Under the pieces are notes generated by a model. That model had not been told where the DNA came from. It worked only from the letters and a program-made list of their open reading frames with translations, and did no database searches. Shown here in pieces: positions 33,542-42,768 of a DNA stretch of 64,000 nt. The translations under genes were made by a program, and so were the position numbers. Source of the stretch: Cichorium intybus (Eukaryota > Streptophyta > Magnoliopsida > Asterales > Asteraceae); the NCBI GenBank assembly GCA_023525715.1, contig CM042010.1, positions 78,183,894-78,247,893 on the forward strand, written 5' to 3'. The first letter of the stretch is position 1; every line of letters begins with the position of its first letter.

Positions 33542-36500
33542 TCATTCTTCAGGTTTTACAACATTTGATTGTCTGTCAAACACCTTCGGAATAATGGCCA
33601 GGATTCTCTTTCGAAATTCAATGTACCATCTTAACATGTCGTTGATGCAAGTTTTGTCATCAGTGGTGTTGGATGGGAGTTTGTTGATGATGTGAAGAAT
33701 GTGCTCCAACACTGGAGTTCTATGAAGATGTTTGTCTGAAAGAAAGAATATCCTTTCGATATTCTCAAGCCCTTCCTTTGAATTGTATGCCACACTCCAA
33801 TTCGAGTTGAAATTTTTTCCGATTTTTCGCTTACTCAGATTTTTGGGAGGAGGGCGTCTCACAGTTAAAGGAACTTTGTTCAGAACACCAGCAACTTCAA
33901 CATCCAACTTCGCAACTTCAAGAATGTAGTATCCAATCGTTCTTTTGATATGATCAAAAAGAGGATAATACTTTCGTTCTCTTGACAAGATATTAAACAA
34001 AGATATCCAGTTGAATGGATTCAAAAATGGTAGATCAGCAAAAGAAAATTCCATCTTCTCTTTATCATCTCCTCTTAATGCTAAGAACCTTGCGTTTTTG
34101 AACGGAACATTAACCTCAGGAAGACGGGGAGTCAGTTGCACAATCTTCTTCAAACTCCAGGTTAAATGTTGAGGACGCACGTTCTTCAAATAGAAGGTGA
34201 ACAACAAATCATTCACTTCCGAATTAGAAAGACGGGTGTCTTTGAGTTCCTCAAATCCTCGGAATAGAAGAGCTTTTGCCGTCATCGGAAAGTCAAACTG
34301 AGAGTTTACATCATTGCTTGTGTTATACGAGGTGACTGGTTGAAGCCAGTTCTCCACAGGCTCAGTAATTGCTTCCAGTGTCATTCTTTTATAGTGCCAG
34401 GGAGGAAATAAAGACATTTGAGTTTTCAAGAGTAACTCAGCCTCTCTTTTGGCGGCTTCCTCAGCATCAAGTTTGCGAGTGAGGTTGAGAATTTCATTAA
34501 TTTCCTTCTCCCTGGTCGATTTGGCAGCGTCCTGATCAGATACTTGTTCTTCCAATGTCTCCTTGCCTTTGTCTTTTGATGGACCAGCGCCTCCTTCAGC
34601 ATTCATCCTTTTGAACCAATCAGAATCAGGATTCTGAGAAGCATGTGTAGCCTCTTTTTCATTGGTTTTTCCGATAGTAGAAAAGGAGGTTTTGATCGGA
34701 GTGTCCTTCTTCGGAGTGTCCTGATTGAACGTGCTTTCTTCATTTGTTTCGTCTCCCCCTTGTTTCGGAGAGGCAACACCTTCTGAAACACCCTTTAAGG
34801 CGGCAAGAAGATTGAAGACAGGATGAAGCTTAAGGGTCAGATGTCTGCGTACCTGAGGATTGAGAATTGGATCAGTGTCTTCAACAATCCTATGAAGGAA
34901 GGAGTCAATTTCCGATACACCACTTCGAACAGCTTTGCTCTGAGACACAGCCGAGGTAAGAATGGCAGACTTGTGGCGGAGATCGGATTTGAGGAGCTGG
35001 ATTTTAGTTTCTTTGGCGGCTAATTTATCCATCAAATAATTCTCCATGGCCAAATCTGTCCTCAGTTGATCAACCTTTGTATCCATAGAGGATACCCATT
35101 CGGAATATTGCTGATTCAATTCCGAACGCAAGGTAGAAAGCGCCTCTCTTTCGTTCTTCATGGTGTTGCTGAAGTTGGAGATAACCTGTTGCATATTTTC
35201 ATTGTTCCGAACATGAGCGTCACGGAAGTCTTGAGTAAATTTAAGAACATCTTTTTCCAGTCTGCCAATAGAGGTGGCAGAATCTCGCATTTATGCTTCA
35301 GATTTCTCTATGAGGGAGGAGAATTGGCGCATGAGGTTGACATTTTCGGTGATCAGGGTTTCCACCGAGTCCTTGTGAGAATCCAACTGGGATTGCCAAT
35401 CGGAGACAGAGGGATGCACCTTGGATTGATGAAGTAAATCCAGTTTCTCATAGATTTCCTTGAGCTGATCAGATGACATCGGAATAGAAGGACTATTTGT
35501 CTTGAGTTTAACAGTTGATGGAGATTCAAGGAAATCTGAAAGATCATCCTGGTCATCATTAACCAGTATATCTTCCTCTGCATCGTCTTCGGAAGAGGGG
35601 TTGTTATGAGGGGAATCGGGAATGGATGTTTGTTTGGGTGATAATGATGGAGACTTTTGAGTGTTGGTGGTTCGGAGGGGTGAGCGTTCAGGAGTGGATT
35701 GTGGACTAGAATGAGGAGTGGTTTTTTGGTGTGGGGTCATGAGGTGGTGATGGTTGAGTGGGAGAAGGCTTGGTTGGTGGAACATCTTCAAGATTGTCGG
35801 TAATCGGAACGTCGTGTGGGGAATTCGGAACGTGTTGAGTATCAGAGAGTTCATTTTCGGAATCATAAGATTGGACAAGCTTCCGAAGTCGCCTTGGACA
35901 TTTGGGCTGTTTTTCGGTGTCAGATGCTGCAGTTTTACGTTTTCTTTTAACAATTTTCTTAGGATTGTCAAGTCTGTCAAAAGCGTCTTGATGAGCTTGA
36001 TCAACATTACGAATTCCCGATTGAGGTGATTGTCTGTATTCAGCAATGCATTGAACGTCCTTCGGAACTCGGTCCAGCATCGTGATCGGAATTGATCCAA
36101 TGAAATCAAAATCCTCCGATTTAGTGGTTGCAAACTGTGTGGTTGACAACGTCGGAATGACCGCTAAGACAGAATCGGTCATGACATGAAGATGGTTTTG
36201 CTCAATAGCCCGTTTCACCACAATGGACCAAAATCGAGCACAAGAGATTTCAGAGTGTCGATTCTTGTAGTTCACGCTCTCGACAAATTGGCTCCATAGA
36301 ATAGATCCGTAATCAAGGTTGATATCATGATAGAGGCCATAAAAGATAGAGTAGAAGAGCTTACTTGCACTGTCTGTGCCTGTCATGCATTCGGAGAAGC
36401 TTTTAAACAAAATTTTGAAAAGAAAGTTCCACAGAGGCGGTAGACTCTTCTTTGTGAACTTTGAGAGTTGCGTGATATCACCCTTGTAGCCTAGCTGGTA

Positions 36501-36872
36501 GAAGAACCGTGGATGAGTAGAAGGCGAAAGGGAATCAGGATCGACAATATCAGTTTGATCAGCAAACCCTAGCAATTTTCCAAAACGGGATTTGGAAATG
36601 CGAGTCTTGATGGAACCTACTTCAAAAGTAACGGCATCATCAGCCTTGTTGTAGAATGCTGATGAGTATGCAGAGGAGAGATACACGATTGGAACCTCCT
36701 CTGAAGCAGTTAGGGCTTTGCAGATCCTCGAGAATTTGAGACACTCAATCATCGGCTAAAGAGCTTCATTATACTTCGAAGAATGAAGATCAATAATCAT
36801 ATTCTGATTCTGTTTAATCTTCAGCATGAGCGAGGAAGAAGTGTTTTCGTTTACAGATGATGAACCAGCCAT
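33542..36872 (-). pseudogene. ORF3 of element G (large envelope-position protein)
   Basis: Starts at ATG 36872 (MAGSSSVNENTSSSLMLKIK) and spans about 1,100 codons. The N-terminal domain (to about 36050) has PMIECLKFSRICKAL, a LLGFADQTD block, FYQLGYKGDI and ARFWSIVVKRA. A basic stretch follows (KIVKRKRK), then a Pro/Ser/Thr-rich linker (35850-35580), a long coiled coil (about 35480-34870), an acidic/basic variable region, and a C-terminal domain (about 34400-33560) with FSFADLPFLNPFNW and VAKLDVEVAG. Breaks: TAG at 36758-36756, a frameshift near 35740 and a TAA at about 35291. The last 582 codons are open. No signal peptide or convincing membrane anchor is visible, so calling it envelope would be an inference from position only. 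Function unknown. Confidence 0.8.
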
Positions 36873-36976
36873 TTGAGAGTTATTGAAAGTTCTTGAGAGA
36901 AAGAGGGCTTTGAAGATGAAGAGTTCTTGTGGGAGAGATGAAGAGCGGAGAAAAAGAATAATGACCCAAAAAACCT

Positions 36977-36984
36977 TTTAAATA
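36977..36984 (-). promoter_or_regulatory. TATA-like box before ORF3 of G
   Basis: TATTTAAA on the element strand, about 105 bp before the ORF3 ATG. The matching site in element I is TATATAAA (54115-54108) at about 100 bp, and in E TATATAA at 104 bp. Confidence 0.5.
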
Positions 36985-38292
36985 TCCTTTGGAGAGTGTA
37001 TGAAAAAGGAAATCCCGGTTCAGACGATTACGTTTCCCAAGAATCACGCCGTATCATGATGAGTGACCCCCAAAAGTCGCATTGCAGGCGCGTGAAAAGT
37101 GATAAAGTTGATGCTGCACAGATGACGTTGTAACTTCCACGTTTTGATTACCTCATTCAAAATTTGAAAATTTGAGGAGTAAAAGGAAATGCCAGGTCAT
37201 CAATCTGAATCCTTATCAAAAGAAAATCAACTAGAGTTAGAAAATTCAAATAATGATTTTCGTGCAAGAGTGTGCCAAAGATAAAGAAGAAAATTAAAGT
37301 TTGTTTGGTAATCTGTGATGTCGGAATGACATAAAACGGATTGATCCCGGGCAATGATCTCTTCCTTCGGAATCAAGAGAGATTCAAAAGTGGTTTTGTG
37401 GTATCCCGTTGAATTACAATCAATTGATTGATAAGAATCATTGAAAGGTTTCTTTTAAGATGTTAGCTTAATGGGGTGTGTTTAACTTTCTTTCGGATTC
37501 CGAAAATGTGAGAAATGTTCGAAATCGGAAGAAAGTACTTGTTTGACGAGAGTAGTCATGAAAACAAGTAAGGGTTAGGAGATATGTATCTGACTGGGGA
37601 AATATTTAGAAATCTCAAAAAAAAAAAAATTAAGAACTGGATATTTTTGGATAGAAATTACTTAGGTGGAGTAGATTTCATAAAGAACACGCAAAAGAGA
37701 AAGATTGAGATTCCCTTTAAAGTTGTCGTCAATTCCTTAGTTGGGTTGAATTTTTGGGTTTCATTCGGAATGGTGGTAAGAACAATTCCGAAATCATGAA
37801 CACAGAATTTGTGTAACCATCAGTTTTCAGTGGTATTGCTGAAGACCTTCATAAGGGTTACAGTTATATGGAAATGTAATGAATATGGAGAAATAATAGA
37901 AAGGTCAAGAGAGGGTGATGAGTCTCACAGCGCCTCATGGTGAAGATGAGTTGCGATCTTTGACTAGAATTCCCGAAATCATATATTGAAATTGGTTCAT
38001 ATTTCAATAATCATGGATATTCGATTTAGGTACATAGAAAACGTGGTAAGAAGAAATCCATCAATTCAAAATAGTTAAAAAAAATTGTATTCGTGCTGAA
38101 GAATGCTGACAAGGACTTGGCTATCATGAGAAATCATTTAATGCTCAGGCTAAAAGGAAGGAAAACGTCCAATCAGTTGCTAATCAGCCGTCTCTGCCTT
38201 AATGACACATAATAATGACAGCAGGCTGCATCATTACTTCAAAAAGTAATTAAATATCCACAATTGGAAACTTAACCGGTGTCATTTCTGCC
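36985..38292. promoter_or_regulatory. Divergent spacer between ORF3 and Agenet gene, element G
   Basis: 1.3 kb without genes between the two divergently oriented TATA boxes. Several blocks are clearly conserved with the same spacer in element I: about 37318-37440 (GATGTCGGAATGACAT, CTTCCTTCGGAATCAAGAG), 37790-37880 (nested inverted repeat) and 37916-38040 (GAGTCTCACAGCGC, ATCTTTGACTAGA). It is a candidate two-way promoter region. Small ORFs here (37157-37354 minus, 37584-37799 plus) are not conserved in I. Confidence 0.5.
37812..37862. repeat. Nested inverted repeat in the G spacer
   Basis: Outer arms TGTAACC (37812-37818) and GGTTACA (37856-37862); inner arms GTTTTCAG (37823-37830) and CTGAAGAC (37839-37846, one mismatch) around an 8-base loop. 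The same structure occurs in element I at 54984-55033 with perfect inner arms. Confidence 0.7.
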
Positions 38293-38300
38293 TATAAAAA
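38293..38300 (+). promoter_or_regulatory. TATA box of the Agenet gene in G
   Basis: TATAAAAA on the plus strand, in the context GCCTATAAAAAGGAA, 71 bp before the ATG at 38364. Element I has GCCTATAAAAGGAG 55 bp before its Agenet ATG. The spacing fits a plant core promoter with a short leader. Confidence 0.65.
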
Positions 38301-38363
38301 GGAACCATTGTTAGTAGTAACAACCCACACCAAAAAAAAAATTACCGTCAGAAGAAATATCAA

Positions 38364-38780
38364 ATGGCTCGTCGTCCCTACAACCGCTTTGATAAGGTCA
38401 AGGTCAGGATGCAAGAAGGCGACTACTCAGGTGGTATCTATGGTGGGGTTGTCACGAGAGTTTGGAATCACCAGTATGAGGTGAGGATGACCACTCTCAA
38501 TGGTGGCGAAGGTGGTGGACCACTGACCGTTCACACTAGCTACCCCTTTCTGCGGCCTGTCCCACCAAGAATCTTGGTGGAGTACAAACAGTTTGACCTC
38601 GTTGAGGTCTGGCACAGGAGGGGGTGGTGGCCGGCAGTGATCACCCGTGCAACTCCCCACAACCAGTTCCATGTGGGACTGGCGGATGGGACTCGCCTCT
38701 TTGTTGATGAGAGTGAGCTGCGCATCTACCAGGCTTTCCATCTTGGTGATCCTCCCATGTGGCACTACTACAAGCTGTAG
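38364..38780 (+). CDS. Agenet (Tudor-like) double-domain protein, antisense in G
   Basis: Intact 138-residue ORF on the strand opposite to the retrotransposon genes, between RNase H and ORF3. It has two Agenet domains: residues about 10-67 (KVKVRMQEGDYSGGIYGGVV ... YEVRMTTL ... LRPVPP) and about 73-130 (FDLVEVWHRRGWWPAVITRA ... FHVGLADGTRLFVDESELRI), with the family's hallmark pattern (DxVEVW..GWWPAVI, then a FxVxxxDGT strand, then an LRxxQ-type end). In plants, paired Agenet domains are Tudor-like readers that can bind modified histone tails, so a chromatin role in the nucleus is likely but inferred. TATA box 71 bp upstream, AATAAA 58 bp downstream, no intron. The copy in I has exactly the same length. 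It is the only fully open gene of G. Confidence 0.85.
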   Translation: MARRPYNRFDKVKVRMQEGDYSGGIYGGVVTRVWNHQYEVRMTTLNGGEGGGPLTVHTSYPFLRPVPPRILVEYKQFDLVEVWHRRGWWPAVITRATPHNQFHVGLADGTRLFVDESELRIYQAFHLGDPPMWHYYKL

Positions 38781-38837
38781 GTTGAAGTTGTATTTGTTTT
38801 TGCCTTTTGATGTAATGAACTTTGTTCCTCCAGCTTG

Positions 38838-38843
38838 AATAAA
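38838..38843 (+). terminator. Polyadenylation signal of the Agenet gene in G
   Basis: AATAAA 58 bp after the stop codon at 38778-38780. The matching position in element I reads AATGAA (about 56128). Confidence 0.5.
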
Positions 38844-38879
38844 TCGTGGTTCTTTTTGTTTATGGATTTATGTTTGAAT

Positions 38880-39200
38880 TCTGTTTCTGCATTCTTAAAG
38901 ACATCTGCAAGAAGAGCAAAACAAAAGAGAGAAGGAAAAAACAAAAAAAAATTTAAAGAACAAACACCAACAAAACAACAAAAAAAAATGTTTTGATATT
39001 TTGAAAAGTATAAAGAAAATGAAGCATACAAAAAGAAATTTGAAGAAAAATATTTTTGAAGATTAAAGATTAATTGACAAAAAGGAAAAAACAAACAAAA
39101 AAAAAATAGAAATAAATAAAAAAAATATTTCAGAAAGGATACATGCATTCCGAATCGTTCTCTTTTGAATTCCGATTCCGATGCATTCCGATTTTCGGAA
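38880..39200 (-). repeat. A-rich tract downstream of the Agenet gene in G
   Basis: Strongly A-rich on the plus strand (38925-39125), hence T-rich on the element strand, between the Agenet gene and the end of RNase H. E (17605-17700) and I (56200-56420) have comparable tracts in the same slot. Next to it (39148-39225) ATTCCGA/TCGGAAT motifs cluster. The ORF 38768-39148 (minus) is a by-product of the homopolymer runs. Confidence 0.6.
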
Positions 39201-39212
39201 TCAATCGGAATC

Positions 39213-42200
39213 TCAGTTAGATATCGGAACAGCTTCAGCTTCCATCATTCTGAGACCTTGAAGAATTCTGTTAAATGCTAGCTCAGGAAGGGCCTTTGTG
39301 AAAATGTCTGCTAGTTGATCATTTGAGCGAACAAAATGAATCTCAATGTTGCCGTCTTCAACATGATCTTTGATAAAATGATATCTGAGTGCAATGTGTT
39401 TAGTCTTTGAGTGTTGCACTGGATTGTGGCAGATTCGAATCGCGCTTTCGGAATCGCAGTAAAGAGGAATACGTTTCATACTGACTCCATAGTCTCTCAG
39501 TTGGTTTTTAATCCATATGATCTGAGAGGTACATGAAGCAGCAGCAATGTACTCAGCTTCAGCTGTTAAGAGTGACACACAAGTCTGTTTCCTGGATTGC
39601 CAGCTTACGAGTTTTCCATCGAGAAGTTGACATCCACCTGAAGTGCTTTTGCGATCCAATCCACAACCACCAAGATCAGCATCAGAAAATGCTTGAACAA
39701 AGAAGCCAGATCCTGATGGATACCATAGACCAAGAGAAGTTGTTCTTTCGAGATATCAGAATATATTCTTCACTGCATTGTGATGTGGCTCTCTAGGATT
39801 CGCCTAAAATCTTGCGCAGTAACAAACAGCAAACATAATGTCGGGTCTGCTTGAAGTGAGATAGAGAAGTGAACCTATCATTTGACGATAAAGAGTGATA
39901 TCTGCTGCAGGTCTGTCTAGTGAAGGGGTGAGTTTTGTTCCGAAAGCCATCAGAACTTTGACTTTAGAATCTCCCTTCATTCCGAATTTCTCTAAGAGAG
40001 ACTTAGTATAAGCTTCCTGATTGATGAAAATGCCTTCTGATCTTTGTCCGATGTTAAGGCCTAGAAAGAAATTGATTTTACCCATCGAGCTCATTTCAAA
40101 TTTTGTCTCCATTAGTTTTCGGAATTCAGCCGTCAGGATAGGGTGAGTAGATCCGAAAATGATATCATCGACATAGATTTGAACAATCATCAGGTGACTT
40201 CTTTCCTTTTTGCGAAAGAAAGTTGGGTCGACAGATCCTTGCTTGAACTTGGATTGCTTGAGAAACCGAGTTAAAGTTTCATACCAAGCTCTTGGAGCTT
40301 GTTTTAAGCCGTAAACAGCTTTGTCTAATACATAGCAATGATCAGGATGTTTACTGCTTACAAAGCCTGGTGGCTGTTCGACGTAGACTGTTTCTTCTAA
40401 TTCTCCATTTAGAAATGCACATTTGACATCCATCTGATAGACATCGAAACCCTTGTGTGCTGCATAAGCAAGAAAAATCCGAACAGACTCTAGTCTGGCC
40501 ACTGGTGCAAATGTTTCTTCATAATCAATTCCTTCTTCTTGACAATAACCTTTAACAACCAGTCTTCCTTTGTTCCGAATGACATTCCCTTCTTTTTCTA
40601 ACTTGTTTCGAAATACCGCTTTCATCCCGAGAACTAAAGCTTTTTCCGGAGTTGGAACCAATCTCCACACCCTGTTGCGTTCAAATTCATTTAGTTCATC
40701 TTGCATTGCTTGCACCCAGTTAGCATGATCAAGTGCTACTTTAATTGTTTTTGGTTCAATCTTGGAGATGAACGAATGAAACATGCAAAATTCCACTTTT
40801 GAAAATAATGCGGCTTGCTTTTCTTTAGCTTGAGCTCGAGTGAGAACACTCGCAGAAGTCGCTCCGATGATTTGAGATTTTGGATGATCTCTCGTCCATT
40901 TTATCATCGGAGGATAATTTGGATCGTATTCAGGAATTATTTCCGGAATAATTTCTTCTGCTTCGAATTGTACCTCTGATTGTGTATCAAGATCATTGTT
41001 TTCAACTTCATTCTCCCCCTGGAAGTTTGCATTGTTTCTATCATCAGAGTGATCTTGTTCAACCGGTAGAGTTGTTGACTCGTATTCAGGAGCCATACCC
41101 CCCCCCCCCTTGAATAGGTGCTGAACTCTCCCCCTGGATAGGAGTTGGGTTCTCCCCTTGGATAGGAGTTGGGTTCTCCCCCTGGATAGGTGCATTAGGA
41201 ATGGGAGTTTGATCATTGTTCGGAATCGAGACATCAGTGTAATTTTCATGTGAAGTTTCGTTTTCACTGACTGTACTTTCTATAAGCTTTAACAACTCAT
41301 CTCTTTGGTTATCTCGTGCGTTTGTTTCTGCTGTTTTTGCGTTTTCTTGTTCATCGAACAAATTCATGAATTCCTCATATAGATCCAGAAGAGGAATTGT
41401 AGATGTATTGGATACGGGAAAGATTTCTTCACTCTTTGTAGTAACATGCTTTGCTCTTGAATTGTATCTATCATCAAAGGTGATGTAGTATGTTTCTTCA
41501 ATCTTCCGAGATCTTTTGTTCAGAACACGATAGGCCTTTGAGGTAAGAGAGTACCCCAGAAAAATACCTTCATCAGCTTTCTCATCCCATTTAACCGGTT
41601 TTTCTTTGGAGTTAAAAATGAAACATTTAGATCCGAAAACATGAAAGAATTTAACGTTCGGTTTTCTCTTATTGATGATTTCATAGGGAGTGAGATTAAA
41701 TCACTTGGTGATGTTTGATCGGTTCTGAGTGTAACAAGCAGTTGCGATGGCGTCAGCCCAGAAGTATAGAGGAAGTTTCACAAAAGAGAGCATTGTTCGA
41801 GCGGCTTCACAAAGAGAACGGTTGCGTCTTTCTACAACTCCATTTTGTTGAGGAGTGTAAGGGGCAGAGAAGTTATGCGTGATTCCTTTATTGACAGGAA
41901 AATCATCTAGAACTTTATTTTTGAATTCTGTCCCGTTATCACTTCTTATCATTCGAACTTGTTTTCGGAGAAGGATTTCTATCTGCTTGATGAAGTTAAT
42001 CATGTTGATCGTCGCTTCCGATTTCTGCTTGAGAAAGAACACCCAAGTAAAGCGAGAAAAGTCATCTACCACAACCAGAATGTATTTGTTGTGAGCAATG
42101 CTTTCGATGGCAGAAGGACCACAAAGATCAATGTGCAAAAGTTCTAATGGTTCGATGATCTTTGTGTTGATGCTTGTAGAATGGCTCTTCCGACTTTGTT

Positions 42201-42765
42201 TTCCTAGTTCACATGCATCACAGAGTCGGTCTTTGTCGTACTTGAGTAGCGGTAATCCTCGCACAAGATCACCAAGTACCAATTTATTAATATCACGAAA
42301 GTTCATGTGAGACAACCGTCTGTGCCATAGCCAACTATCATCATTCGTAGCTTTAGTGAGTAAGCAGATGGCAGGTTTTCCTTGAATGGGTCGCATGTCC
42401 AAAGGAAACATCTCTCCTTTTCTTTTTGACTTCAAAATGATCTTCTTGGATTCCTTCTCAACCAGTTCAGATCCATCTTCATCAAATGAGACTTTAAGAC
42501 CTGTTCCGACAACTAGTTGCGAAACACTGATTAAGTTGTGCTGAAGTCCTTCAACATATGCTACTTTCCGTATCGAAATTTCACCATTTGTGATCATGCC
42601 ATAGCCTTTGATGTTTCCAGTTGCATTGTTTCCATAGCTAACTTTTCCTCCATTCTTTAGTGAGCGATATTCTCGTAATTCCTCCTTCCTTCCTGTCATG
42701 TGACGTGAACAGCCGCTATCAATGTACCATTCCGGATCATACTGTTTGTCACGTAGAACCTGCAC
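39213..42765 (-). pseudogene. pol: Pol of element G: protease, integrase, RT, RNase H
   Basis: Complete domain order. Protease EWYIDSGCSRHMTG (about 42730-42690); integrase zinc domain LWHRRLSHMN ... LCDACELGK, catalytic Asp in HIDLCGP, Asp in RSDNGTEF, Glu in QNGVVERRNRS (42340-41800); linker with PIQGEN repeats (41230-41110); RT with VYVDDIIFGST (about 40180-40150) and KQAPRAWYE; RNase H from FSDADLGGCGLDRK to ADIFTKALPE, ending at 39213. Breaks: TGA after SNITK (41703-41701), frame change at a 12-base C run (41098-41109), a TAG from CAG at 39804 and a TGA from CGA near 39763. The RT motif normally MKWVFRN reads MKAVFRN. Catalytic residues of all enzymes remain. Confidence 0.92.
41098..41109. 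repeat. 12-base C run at a frame change in G pol
   Basis: An uninterrupted run of 12 C on the plus strand (G on the element strand). The integrase-linker frame (PIQGESSAPIQGGGG) and the RT frame (GGGGMAPEYE) are joined only through this run in a different phase. Next to it a 24-bp unit (TCTCCCCYTGGATAGGAGT...) is tandemly repeated (41127-41187). Confidence 0.8.
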
Positions 42766-42768
42766 AAG

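Noticed and set aside
37584..37799. Plus-strand ORF in the G spacer as an extra gene
   Set aside because: Not open in the aligned region of element I; composition is that of the AT-rich spacer.
38427..38765. Minus-strand ORF of 112 codons opposite the Agenet gene
   Set aside because: The plus-strand frame has clear Agenet domains and is conserved in I; the minus frame is its shadow.
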